From Acidisarcina polymorpha (GTDB lineage: Bacteria; Acidobacteriota; Terriglobia; Terriglobales; Acidobacteriaceae): a stretch of 64,000 nt of DNA. This document shows, one piece after another, positions 1 through 8,106 of this stretch (within the stretch, counting starts at the first letter, position 1; the number at the start of each line of letters is the position of its first letter). The notes under the pieces are model-generated. The model saw only the letters and a list, made by a program, of their open reading frames with translations, had not been told where the DNA came from and made no database searches. The position numbers were made by a program, and so were the translations under genes. The DNA lies in the NCBI RefSeq assembly GCF_003330725.1, contig NZ_CP030844.1, positions 57,049-121,048 on the forward strand, read 5' to 3'.

Positions 1-179
1 GTGACCACTCGCTCCTTGCGAGTGTCGACCGACATGACGATGTCTTTCAGGTAGTCTCCCTGGCCCTTTACAAACCAGATTGCGCCTGTTATTTGAGCGG
101 CCACCTGAATTGACTTGATCTCACTCCACCGCTCCAAGCCGCCGTGTGCGTTGACTGCCGTCGTTAATAGGTCATTCAT
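1..179 (-). CDS. Hypothetical protein, N-terminal part (runs off the window)
   Basis: Reading leftward from an ATG at 179 gives about 59 codons without a stop up to the window edge. The protein begins MNDLLTTAVNAHGGLERW and continues with a stretch containing AIWFVKGQGD. An AGGGAGAA ribosome site sits just upstream of the ATG. It lies 91 bp downstream of the SDR gene in the same direction and is probably the last visible gene of the leftward oxidoreductase operon. I recognise the opening as typical of a conserved bacterial family without a known function; no motif points to a reaction. Confidence 0.6.
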   Translation of the reverse strand, partial: MNDLLTTAVNAHGGLERWSEIKSIQVAAQITGAIWFVKGQGDYLKDIVMSVDTRKERVV

Positions 180-270
180 GATTTCTCCCTGTTAATCGTT
201 GACTAAGTTTGTACTTCCAGAGCGGGGTGCGATGCGCATCGAACGTAGAACATCCTGAGGAGCGTTGCAT

Positions 271-1029
271 TCATGCGAGGACTGGAGGTTGCTCCAACTG
301 TTCATTGAACGAATTTACGAAGGAGGCCTCTTGAGAGCCTTGCTGGTCGCGCAGGAACTTGGCGCGAGGAACCAGAATCTCGTCGGCATCCGTCGCTAGG
401 GCGACGACTGTGTCTCGAATGAAGTCGTCGAGCGGCATGGCACGTGGCTCCTCGCTGCTGTTAAGCAGCTCAGTCCGGACCCAGGGAGGGATAACCTCAA
501 GCACGCGCACCGAAGTGTGCCTGAGCTTGAAGCGCAGTGACTGGGAATAGGAATGAAGCGCGGCCTTTGTAGAGGAATATACGGCGGTCATCGCCATCGG
601 AGTGAATCCAAGAACCGAGGAGACGATCAGGATCGTGGCAGACTCCTGCTTCTTCATGTGCTCAACAAGCGCACCGGTAAGGCGGATCGGCCCCATCAGG
701 TTCGTCGTAATCGTGCGGGAGATGAGATCGTCATCGATAAGCGTCGAAGCATCATCGATCTCCATGATGCCGGCATTATTGATGAGGACATTGAGGGCCG
801 GATACTTCACAACGAGCACTTCCGCGGCTCGGCGAATGCTCTCCGGGTATGACACATCAAGCTCTATGGATTCCATCCCAGGATTAGCTTCGGTGGTCTC
901 TGCGAGGTGTCCGGCGCGACGGCCCGAAATGATTACCTTGTTGCCGAGCTTGTGAAGCGCTTCCGCTAAAGCTCTGCCGATCCCGGAACCGCCGCCTGTG
1001 ATGAAGATCGTGTTGCCGTTGAGATTCAT
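271..1029 (-). CDS. SDR-family oxidoreductase (DltE-like)
   Basis: A classical short-chain dehydrogenase/reductase of 252 residues. The cofactor-binding TGGGSGIG lies at residues 11-18, the structural NNAG at 84-87, a catalytic Ser near 137-138 in IVSSVLG, and the YSSTK (Tyr151, Lys155) active-site pair. These predict a cytosolic NAD(P)-dependent alcohol or carbonyl oxidoreductase. The overall layout resembles the DltE-like branch, whose substrates are mostly unknown. It is the eighth gene of a leftward cluster of redox enzymes, 21 bp after the DinB gene, so co-transcription is likely. The true substrate cannot be read from the sequence. Confidence 0.9.
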   Translation of the reverse strand: MNLNGNTIFITGGGSGIGRALAEALHKLGNKVIISGRRAGHLAETTEANPGMESIELDVSYPESIRRAAEVLVVKYPALNVLINNAGIMEIDDASTLIDDDLISRTITTNLMGPIRLTGALVEHMKKQESATILIVSSVLGFTPMAMTAVYSSTKAALHSYSQSLRFKLRHTSVRVLEVIPPWVRTELLNSSEEPRAMPLDDFIRDTVVALATDADEILVPRAKFLRDQQGSQEASFVNSFNEQLEQPPVLA

Positions 1030-1050
1030 GTTGTGCTCCTGCTCTGCTAA

Positions 1051-1548
1051 CTATGCGGTTGTATCTGCGGACGGACCGTAGATGGAAGGAACTGCAGCAC
1101 CCATCGGCCTGAGGTAGGTGGATAGCTGTCCTCGGTGATGGATGCCATCGAAGAGAAACAACCAGAGGATCTGCCCAAGTGGTTGCGTGAGAATGACAAT
1201 GCCGCTAGAGGTCACCTTTCGCTCTTTAAGCCAATCGGTTGGGTCTATCGCGACAAGTTGCTGTTGGAGTCGCTCCGCAGAGTGATGGAACTCTGCCAGG
1301 AGCGCTACATGATCAGGATGATTTGTGCGCGGCACTTCTGTGCTGTCGGAGCTCGTGAGATGATTTGAAATCTCAAGGCAGCGAACGATCGTCCAAGCCG
1401 TTGTTCCTGCGGTTGGCGAATTAGGATGGGTACGGTAGGAAAGCATGTCAGCAGGAATCGCATGAAGAACCTTAGCCGTTGTCGCCGATTCCACCCGGTG
1501 GCGCTCCCGAAAGAACTCGATCGTTCCAACTGGATCAAAGTCGGGCAT
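1051..1548 (-). CDS. DinB-family protein (putative metal-dependent thiol S-transferase fold)
   Basis: A 165-residue DinB-like four-helix protein. The C-terminal signature DGIHHRGQLSTYLR (His137-His138 region) and an earlier His near residue 63 match the metal-binding histidines of the DinB/YfiT group. Some members of this group use bacillithiol or mycothiol; most are uncharacterised. The start at 1548 is preferred over one nine codons upstream because GGGAGGTG lies directly ahead of it. The start overlaps the end of the upstream Old Yellow Enzyme gene by 14 bp, which suggests translational coupling. A detoxification role fits the surrounding redox enzymes but is an inference. Confidence 0.82.
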   Translation of the reverse strand: MPDFDPVGTIEFFRERHRVESATTAKVLHAIPADMLSYRTHPNSPTAGTTAWTIVRCLEISNHLTSSDSTEVPRTNHPDHVALLAEFHHSAERLQQQLVAIDPTDWLKERKVTSSGIVILTQPLGQILWLFLFDGIHHRGQLSTYLRPMGAAVPSIYGPSADTTA

Positions 1549-2719
1549 ACTGCACCTCCCCTTGAGTGGTCTCAATCTCGTCGATTGTGGGGTAGTCGGT
1601 ATACCCAGCGGCCGTTGCTCCGTAGTACCCTTCCGGTCTCTGAGGATTCAATTTAGAGCTTCTGCGTATCCGCTCGACCAGGTCTGGATTGGCGATGTAT
1701 TCGCGGCCGAAAGCAATCATCTCTCCCAGTTTGTCGCGGAGAAGTTGCTCACCGCGCTTGGGGCTGATGTCGACGTTGAGTATCAATGTGCCTGAGTACA
1801 ATTTCCGAAAGTGGTGAAGCACGCCGTCCCTCTGCAGTGGTTCGATCGGAGTGTCGGAGAGGTCTGCAAGCTGGCGCATCAACATGACATGGGACAGGTC
1901 GTAGTCGTTCAGTCTGCGATACACGTATTCCGCCGTGGGCAGCGTCGATGACGAGGAACGGAATCCTCCGCGCTCGGGCATCATGGTTCCGGCCTTTACT
2001 CCGACCCTGGAGCTTGGCCAGACCTCAAGAACCGCTTCCAATGCTTCGAAAAGAAGACGGGCCCGGTTCTCGATGGAACCACCGTAGTTGTCTGTTCGAA
2101 GATTCAGGTTCTCCTGCATGAATTGCTGAAACAGGTAAACAAATCCGCCCTGGATCTGGACACCGTCGAAGCCGGCGTCGCGGGCAACCTTTGATGCATG
2201 CCTGAAGTCCGCAATCGTCTGCCGAATGTCATCAAGAGTCATGGCAGTTGGGACCTGCGTCATCTCCGTATTGCCATAGCCGGTGTGAACCAGTTGCTCC
2301 GGATTGACCGCGGACGGTCCTAGGGGGGAGTAACCGTGGCCGACGAGTGCGCGACTGGAGACTGACCCCTGATGCCAGAGCTGCACGATCATGTGGCCGC
2401 CCGCGCGGTGCACGGCGTCGGTAATCGTGAGCCATCCCTTGCGTTGTTCCTCGGTGTATATCCCTGGTGCTCCGAACCAGCCACGCGCTTGATCACTGAC
2501 GAACGTCCCTTCGCTGATGATCAGACCAGCACTCGCTCGCTGTTCGTAATACTCCCGCATCAGATCGTTGGGAACGGCGCCGGGTGTGGGCGTCCGCATT
2601 CTTGTTAGCGGGGCCATCACGACCCGATTTCGTAGCTCCAGATCACCGAACAGGATCGGTTGCAGAAGAAATCCCTTACTTCCTTCGTGCGAAGTTTCGT
2701 CTGTAGCGCTCTTTAACAT
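1535..2719 (-). CDS. Old Yellow Enzyme family alkene reductase with altered active site
   Basis: A 394-residue flavin (FMN) TIM-barrel protein of the NemA/OYE family. The family signature MAPLTRMR is near the N-terminus, followed by REYYEQRAS, LWHQGS, and RTDNYGGSIENRARLLFE. The substrate-anion pocket is unusual: where family members carry HxxN or HxxH (for example HAANGY in the paralogue at 6076-7209), this protein reads QGGFVY. The His becomes Gln (about residue 190) and the Asn becomes Phe, while the proton-donor Tyr two residues on is kept. The start at 2719 is chosen because AGGAG precedes it; an ATG six codons upstream is alternative. It probably binds FMN, but substrate range or activity is likely changed. 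Confidence 0.88.
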   Translation of the reverse strand: MLKSATDETSHEGSKGFLLQPILFGDLELRNRVVMAPLTRMRTPTPGAVPNDLMREYYEQRASAGLIISEGTFVSDQARGWFGAPGIYTEEQRKGWLTITDAVHRAGGHMIVQLWHQGSVSSRALVGHGYSPLGPSAVNPEQLVHTGYGNTEMTQVPTAMTLDDIRQTIADFRHASKVARDAGFDGVQIQGGFVYLFQQFMQENLNLRTDNYGGSIENRARLLFEALEAVLEVWPSSRVGVKAGTMMPERGGFRSSSSTLPTAEYVYRRLNDYDLSHVMLMRQLADLSDTPIEPLQRDGVLHHFRKLYSGTLILNVDISPKRGEQLLRDKLGEMIAFGREYIANPDLVERIRRSSKLNPQRPEGYYGATAAGYTDYPTIDEIETTQGEVQYARL

Positions 2720-2769
2720 CTGTTTCTCCTGTCTCATCCCCCGCGTTGCGCCGCTGCAATTGAGATCGG

Positions 2770-3174
2770 CTAAGCAACCGCGAACGATTCGCCAAACATT
2801 GGAAGACCGCTCTTCGATTCGGCCTCGGTGACTTCATCCTGGATGACATCCCAGTGTTCAACCAGAACTCCATCGCGCAATCGAACGATGTCAGCAACGA
2901 TCCAATTCCGGGGAAGGCCATGACCGGAGAACCGGCCATGCAGAATCACGAAGTCGCCGTCCGCCACTGCCAAAGCGTTCTCGTAACGCGCCGATGAGGG
3001 CAGGCCCTTGGTGAGCTCAAAGAGCCCTTTTCGACCTTGTGCGATATAGGCACTGTGCTGAACGTATCCTGGCGACCAAAACGTCTCAGCGGTGGAGTAG
3101 TCTCGTAGGTTGAAAAGCGTGTCAAACGCTTTGAGGACTGTCGCTTTGTTTTTGCTGCTCTGAGTTGAGTCCAT
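2770..3174 (-). CDS. SnoaL-like / NTF2-fold protein
   Basis: A 134-residue protein of the SnoaL-like cone-fold (NTF2) superfamily. It shows the characteristic run KAFDTLFNLRDYSTAETFW, followed by YVQHSAYIAQGRKGL and a C-terminal DIVRLRDGVLVEHWDVIQ. The family includes small cyclases, isomerases and many proteins of unknown role in redox gene clusters. It lies 2 bp from the Gfo/Idh/MocA gene upstream and about 50 bp from the OYE gene downstream, so it belongs to the same operon. No specific substrate can be proposed. Confidence 0.85.
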   Translation of the reverse strand: MDSTQSSKNKATVLKAFDTLFNLRDYSTAETFWSPGYVQHSAYIAQGRKGLFELTKGLPSSARYENALAVADGDFVILHGRFSGHGLPRNWIVADIVRLRDGVLVEHWDVIQDEVTEAESKSGLPMFGESFAVA

Positions 3175-3176
3175 CG

Positions 3177-4340
3177 TTAGACCTCCGTGGATACTGTGCG
3201 GTGAAGTAAAGAGGCGCTATTGATCGCGTCTATGACACGATGCATGGCGACGGCATCAGAGAAGTTACGCGCATCGCTTGTTCCCGAAGCGCAGTCCTTT
3301 GCGAACGCCGCATAGAGCTGTGCAAGATCCTGCACACTCACGTCTAATGAAGAATCAGGAATTGTCTGGTAGCGCCGTGGAGTCGGGAGAACATGCCACT
3401 CGCCATCTTCGCCCTGGGAGCCTTCGAGCAGGTTGTCTTGTTTCGTCCCAAACGATTTGGCATTTGTAACTCTTAAATCCCCACATGTGCCCGTGATGTC
3501 AATCTGCAATCCAGATGGATGAAGTTTGCCCCCTTCGATCTGGATCTCGAACAGAGCTCCACCTTTCAAGGTGCCGATAGCCATGACACAATCGGGCGTC
3601 TCATTGTGGAATGTCTGTCCCGTCCTGCTCAATGTCAGGTCTGGAAACTGCGTCGCGACAATGGAACTCACGGTACTCGGTTGACCAACAACATGGAACA
3701 ACATGTCCATGAAGTGGCCGCCATAGATGGAGAGAACATGAGAGAAGTTGCTCTTATCGACCGTCCATTCCAAGCCTGCTGATCGGGCCGGACCGAAGGA
3801 AGCCATGCTCACATGCATCCTGACTGACCTGAGGCGCCCCACGTATCCCTGAACAAGAATGTCTCGAAGGTACTGAGTACTTGCACCGATAGTTCTCTGC
3901 AATCCAACGACATGGCGGCCGCCAGCGGCCTGGACCATCGACAGAAGTTCTTCAGAGTCGCGGGTGTTCGTGGTCAACGGCCACTCGCAATAAACATCTT
4001 TGCCTGCCGCGATTGCGGACTTTACCGCAAGCGCGTGCTCCGGGGCCGGCGGAAGTACGACGACAAGATCTACGTCTAATAGATGAGCCAGTTCTTCAAC
4101 GCTACCGACGGCGTGTTCGATTCCAAACGCATCTGCTGTCTCTTGAGCCTTCGATTTGCTTCGGCTGGAGACCGCAACGATTTTGTACTCAGGGAGTAGT
4201 CGTAGCGCTGGAATGTGTCCGTACCTCCCCCAGTTCCCAACGCCTACCAGTCCGACTCCAATTGGTTTTTGGCTAAACACAGAATGCCTCGATTCGACAC
4301 GTTGATTCGTAGACCGCCGCGCGGTGTTCTCAGAACTCAA
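3177..4340 (-). CDS. Gfo/Idh/MocA-family oxidoreductase (Gal80-like motif)
   Basis: A 387-residue protein with an N-terminal Rossmann fold (GVGNWG at residues 33-38) and a C-terminal Gfo/Idh/MocA alpha/beta domain containing YGGHFMDMLFHVVG. Members usually oxidise or reduce sugars and cyclitols with NAD(P). The highly conserved EKP motif, whose Lys takes part in catalysis, reads CEWP here (118-121). EWP is also found in the Gal80-like branch, which can bind NAD(P) without turning over sugar. The protein may therefore be a sensor or an atypical enzyme; this is inference. It overlaps the upstream NmrA gene by 4 bp. Confidence 0.85.
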   Translation of the reverse strand: MSSENTARRSTNQRVESRHSVFSQKPIGVGLVGVGNWGRYGHIPALRLLPEYKIVAVSSRSKSKAQETADAFGIEHAVGSVEELAHLLDVDLVVVLPPAPEHALAVKSAIAAGKDVYCEWPLTTNTRDSEELLSMVQAAGGRHVVGLQRTIGASTQYLRDILVQGYVGRLRSVRMHVSMASFGPARSAGLEWTVDKSNFSHVLSIYGGHFMDMLFHVVGQPSTVSSIVATQFPDLTLSRTGQTFHNETPDCVMAIGTLKGGALFEIQIEGGKLHPSGLQIDITGTCGDLRVTNAKSFGTKQDNLLEGSQGEDGEWHVLPTPRRYQTIPDSSLDVSVQDLAQLYAAFAKDCASGTSDARNFSDAVAMHRVIDAINSASLLHRTVSTEV

Positions 4341-5212
4341 TACTGAAAGCGAGCGGCGTGCTTGATCGCGAATTGCGCAATAGTTTTTGGTTGCCGTCCC
4401 GTTATGGCATGAAAGTTGTCGAAAGTCTCGTCCGCGCCAATGTCTTTACCGTTGGTCAAGTCGGTGTAGCTGTCGAAGACACACTTCATGTACGCGGGCT
4501 CCGCTCCAGCAGCCAGGACGTTACGCAGGAAGTCCGCGGGTGGTTGAGGCTCGTATGAGAATGGCTTACCCAGAGCCTCGGCAAAGGCTTCCGCAAGTTC
4601 GTAGTACGTTTTCGCCTCATATCCCAGGCGGTATGTGCGACCCGCCTGCGTGTCCGGATCGAGTAGGCAGGCTGCAGCGACCGCCGCTACATCCTCACAA
4701 TCAACCCAGCTAAGCCGGGCTGCGCCGACGTAATGCTTGATAACTCCATTGTTGACGTAGCTCTCACCGCCGTAACCGAGCAGATTCTGCATGAAGATCT
4801 CTGGGCGTAGATGGGTGAACCGGATACCGGACCACTCGATGTAACGTTCGATGAACTGATGCCAACCGTAGTGCGCAACCTGCGTATCATCGTCCCCGCA
4901 TGCGCCGAGGTGAACGATATAAGTGACACCGGCTCGTTTCGCGGCATTGACGAGGTCCTTGCTCTGCCGCAGCATGTCCACCGTGTATCCGGTTGCCATG
5001 AAGATGCTGTCGACGCCTTGAAGCGCTGGCGCAAAGGTCTCGAATTTGTCGAGATCGAGGTAGACGACTGGAACTCCGAGGTGATCTGCTTTCTCCACCT
5101 TGCGCGCGGCGGCGACGACGTCGACTGTCGGCTGTCCTGCCAACTCGGAGAGTACGGCGCCGCCGACTTGACCGGTTGCCCCCATGACGAGAATGCGTGT
5201 CTTTTTGAGCAT
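4337..5212 (-). CDS. NmrA-family NAD(P)-binding protein
   Basis: A 291-residue atypical short-chain dehydrogenase of the NmrA/HSCARG type. The nucleotide-binding GATGQVGG is at residues 11-18, and HLRPEIFMQNLL and WVDCEDVAAVAAACL are typical of the family. The canonical SDR Tyr-x-x-x-Lys pair is not obvious, as in NmrA-like redox sensors and quinone reductases. The start at 5212 is chosen because GGAG lies about 8 nt upstream; nine extra in-frame codons precede it. It overlaps the downstream Gfo/Idh/MocA gene by 4 bp. It may sense NADP/NADPH ratio or reduce a quinone; the sequence does not decide. Confidence 0.85.
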   Translation of the reverse strand: MLKKTRILVMGATGQVGGAVLSELAGQPTVDVVAAARKVEKADHLGVPVVYLDLDKFETFAPALQGVDSIFMATGYTVDMLRQSKDLVNAAKRAGVTYIVHLGACGDDDTQVAHYGWHQFIERYIEWSGIRFTHLRPEIFMQNLLGYGGESYVNNGVIKHYVGAARLSWVDCEDVAAVAAACLLDPDTQAGRTYRLGYEAKTYYELAEAFAEALGKPFSYEPQPPADFLRNVLAAGAEPAYMKCVFDSYTDLTNGKDIGADETFDNFHAITGRQPKTIAQFAIKHAARFQY

Positions 5213-5334
5213 GAAGATCTCCAGGGTATGGCTGCTCATTGACGGGCATACCGAACTTTCTAGTCGATGTGGTTGGATTGAGCGGAGCGACCGCGGTGAC
5301 GTTCCACAAGGTGTTGCCGCAGCCGATCGAGCCT

Positions 5335-6030
5335 TTATACCGTAATCGATTCAGCAGCGAGAGCTATGATGTCTGCGACTTCTTTTGGGTGCGACATGAA
5401 CGGGCAATGGCTTGAAGCCACTGACCGAACAGTCGCGTTCATTCGCTTTGCCAGGAATTCCTGAGCGGGCGGAGGGATCATCTGATCCTCACTGCAGGTG
5501 AGATACCAGGAAGGGAGGGTCTTCCATGCAGGAGCGCTTTCCAGGCCGCCAAAAGCAGCGAAGCTGAGAGGCTTCTGGACAGCTGCCATAATCGAGGCCT
5601 CGTCATCTGTCGCGCCGCCGGCAAAGGCAGTGTGGAACTTGTCCCGGTTAATCCAGAGAAAGCCCTTGTCGTCTGGCTCTATGGCTGCGGAGCCCGGCGA
5701 GGGCGGGCCCTGCTTGCTCAGGGATTCAAGGCTTTCCCCTTCATCGAGACCGAAGGCCGTTATATAGACGAGGGCCTTTACCTGTGGTGTGGCAGTCGCG
5801 GCCCCGGTAATCACTGCGCCGCCGTAGGAGTGGCCCACGAGAACAGTTGGGCCATTGTTCGCGGTTAGAAGCCGGCGGGTAACCTCGATGTCACCTGTGA
5901 GGGACTGTAACGGAATCTGCGCGGCTGTCACGTTGTAGCCCTTAGCCTCGAGTAAGAGGATGACCTTGCTCCAGCATGAGCCGTCAGCCCAAGCGCCATG
6001 TACCAGCATGATGTTCACATTTTTGCTCAT
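5335..6030 (-). CDS. Alpha/beta-hydrolase
   Basis: A 231-residue alpha/beta-hydrolase without signal peptide. The oxyanion-hole HGAW is at residues 11-14, the nucleophile elbow GHSYGG places Ser at about 68, the acid is probably Asp in CSEDQMIPP, and the catalytic His is in SSHCPFMSHP. This compact architecture is shared with plant methylesterase/hydroxynitrile-lyase-like and bacterial esterase groups. It lies 45 bp after the second OYE gene. A closely similar C-terminal sequence survives as a remnant at 12266-12521, so two related hydrolases once existed on this molecule. Confidence 0.88.
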   Translation of the reverse strand: MSKNVNIMLVHGAWADGSCWSKVILLLEAKGYNVTAAQIPLQSLTGDIEVTRRLLTANNGPTVLVGHSYGGAVITGAATATPQVKALVYITAFGLDEGESLESLSKQGPPSPGSAAIEPDDKGFLWINRDKFHTAFAGGATDDEASIMAAVQKPLSFAAFGGLESAPAWKTLPSWYLTCSEDQMIPPPAQEFLAKRMNATVRSVASSHCPFMSHPKEVADIIALAAESITV

Positions 6031-6075
6031 TGCAATCTCCGATTCGTTGTGATGGCGGTGTCCTGCCGTTGTTCG

Positions 6076-7209
6076 TTATGCCGAAAGGACGGCGCTATAG
6101 GCTAGATAGTCCGAGTACCCGTGTTCGTCAAAGGTGTAAAAGGTTCCGCGGTCGTATTCGGAGAGTGGCAAGCCTTCACGTATGCGGAGCGGAAGATCCG
6201 GATTAGATACGAAGTAACGCCCAAACGCCACCGCGTCTAACGTTCCGGAAGCGACGATCTGTTCTGCGGTATCTGGTTCGAATCCGCCGGCCGCGATCAG
6301 TTTCCCTCTGAAGATGCGGCGAAGTTTCTCGGAGGCCACGGCTCCCTGGCCTGCATGGATCAAATCACTGCCGCCAATGCGAGGCTCGATGATATGAAGG
6401 TAAGCAAGGTTATAGTCGTTGAGCTTCTCCGCGATATAGGAGAACAGCGCATCGGGGTCGCTGTCGGACATTCCATTCCACGTACCGTTTGGACCGAGGC
6501 GCACGGCCACACGATCTGGGCCCCAAACGGAGATCAAGGCCGCGAGAATCTCAAAGAGGAAGCGGCTGCGATTCACAATCGAACCGCCGTAATCATCCGT
6601 TCGCTTGTTACTGCCATTCTGCAGGAACTGATCGACTAAGTATCCGTTGGCCGCGTGCAACTCTACACCTTCGAAATCAGCGTCCATTGCTCGCTGCGCA
6701 GCGTTTCTGTAGTCCTGCACAACGCAGTCAATCTCTGTGACCGTCAAAGCACGATGTGGCGTGGACTGCGCCCATCCTCCAGGGATCGACACCAGGTGAT
6801 TCGGATGTTCCCAATAGCTTGGGTCTACGGAGGCAGAGACCGGCATTGCTCCACCAGTCATCGCGGTATGCGACGAGCGACCCGTATGCCAGAGTTGGGC
6901 AAACATATGGCCGCCCTTCGCGCGGACGTCGGCGACGATCTTGCTCCATCCCTTGACCTGTTCGGCTGTGTAAAGCCCCGGGGCACCCAGCCAGCCGCGG
7001 CTTGTAAGAGAAATGTTTGTAGCCTCAGAGATAATTAGCCCGCCATCGGACGCCCGCTGTTCGTAGTACGCCTTCATGAGACCACCGGGCACAGAGTCTG
7101 GCTGGATCGACCGGGAACGAGTGAGCGGTGCCATGATCACGCGATGCTTCAAGGACAAAGCTCCGAGTTGGATTGGCGAAAATAGATGAGGACGCTGGAT
7201 GCTGGTCAT
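6076..7209 (-). CDS. Old Yellow Enzyme family alkene reductase (NemA-like)
   Basis: A 377-residue FMN-dependent ene-reductase with the full set of family motifs: MAPLTRSR, KAYYEQRAS, LWHTGRSSH, and VELHAANGYLVDQFLQ with His185, Asn188 and Tyr190. The first two should bind the carbonyl or nitro group of the substrate and the Tyr donates the proton. Such enzymes reduce activated C=C bonds, quinones and nitro compounds with NADPH. The start at 7209 is supported by GGAGAG 8 nt upstream. It is the first gene of the leftward operon and is divergent from the response-regulator gene at 7477, so the intergenic region probably holds the operon promoter. Confidence 0.92.
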   Translation of the reverse strand: MTSIQRPHLFSPIQLGALSLKHRVIMAPLTRSRSIQPDSVPGGLMKAYYEQRASDGGLIISEATNISLTSRGWLGAPGLYTAEQVKGWSKIVADVRAKGGHMFAQLWHTGRSSHTAMTGGAMPVSASVDPSYWEHPNHLVSIPGGWAQSTPHRALTVTEIDCVVQDYRNAAQRAMDADFEGVELHAANGYLVDQFLQNGSNKRTDDYGGSIVNRSRFLFEILAALISVWGPDRVAVRLGPNGTWNGMSDSDPDALFSYIAEKLNDYNLAYLHIIEPRIGGSDLIHAGQGAVASEKLRRIFRGKLIAAGGFEPDTAEQIVASGTLDAVAFGRYFVSNPDLPLRIREGLPLSEYDRGTFYTFDEHGYSDYLAYSAVLSA

Positions 7210-7476
7210 GCTTTCTCTCCGTACTCCGATTGCTAGGACTAAGCTACGCGCCCGCCATATCCCGGCAACAGCCACGATGGAAGGGTTGTTCTCCAGTTCT
7301 TTCGGCTCCCCCGAATCGTTCTTCGAAGCAAGCTGAAAAGCGCAGGTATCGCAGTATTTCCAACCGCAGCGTTCTCACTGCAAAAGGAAAACTGAAGAAG
7401 CGGCTCTTTTGGCGGGGGCAATATAGGAGCGCGGAGAGTATTCTCAAGTTACGATCAGCACGCCCGGAGATGGACT
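7210..7476. promoter_or_regulatory. Divergent intergenic promoter region between OYE operon and two-component operon
   Basis: About 267 bp separate the leftward OYE operon from the rightward response-regulator operon. The region has no convincing ORF of its own. By position it must hold promoters for both directions. I could not identify an operator repeat by eye. Confidence 0.5.
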
Positions 7477-8106
7477 ATGCCGATGACGCGAACTATCAGA
7501 GTGTTGGCGGTTGATGATCACCCGCTGCTACGCGCCGGTATTGCCAGCGTGATCAATGCTGAGCCAGGCATGGAAATTGTTGCTGAAGCTGCGGATGCTC
7601 ATGAAGCGATTGCAGCGTACCGGCAGCACCGACCCGATATCACCCTGATGGATCTCCGACTTTCAAAGGGCACCGGCATTGAGGCGATCAGCGCAATTCG
7701 GTCGGATGCTCCAGGAGCTCGGATCATTGTGCTCACCACGTTCGGGGGAGACGTATTAGCCTTGCAGGCATTCAAAGCCGGAGCGAGTGGCTATCTGTTG
7801 AAGAGCATGATGCGCGCGGATCTGATCGACACGATTCGCCTGGTTCACGCTGGCCATCGGAAGATACCCTCAGAGATCGCAGCCACAATGGCCGAACACG
7901 CAGGAGAAGATTCCCTGACCATTCGCGAGTTGGATGTGTTGCATTCCATTGCTACTGGTAACTCCAATAAGATCATTGCCGATGACCTCGATCTCTCAGT
8001 ACATACGGTCAAGGGTCATGTGCAGAGTATTCTCTCCAAACTCGGGGCCGGCGATCGCACCCACGCCGTGGTCATTGCACTGAAGCGCGGAATACTTGAA
8101 CAATGA
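7477..8106 (+). CDS. NarL/FixJ-family response regulator
   Basis: A 209-residue two-component response regulator. The receiver domain has the acidic pair Asp13-Asp14, the phosphoacceptor Asp59 in TLMDLRLS, and the conserved Lys in GYLLKSM. The C-terminal LuxR-type helix-turn-helix (about 145-205) reads LTIRELDVLHSIATGNSNKIIADDL followed by SVHTVKGHVQSILSKL. The partner kinase is very likely the HisKA_3 kinase two genes downstream. The end overlaps the lipoprotein gene by 4 bp. Its divergent position suggests it controls the OYE operon at 1-7.2 kb; that link is inferred from layout only. Confidence 0.93.
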   Translation: MPMTRTIRVLAVDDHPLLRAGIASVINAEPGMEIVAEAADAHEAIAAYRQHRPDITLMDLRLSKGTGIEAISAIRSDAPGARIIVLTTFGGDVLALQAFKAGASGYLLKSMMRADLIDTIRLVHAGHRKIPSEIAATMAEHAGEDSLTIRELDVLHSIATGNSNKIIADDLDLSVHTVKGHVQSILSKLGAGDRTHAVVIALKRGILEQ

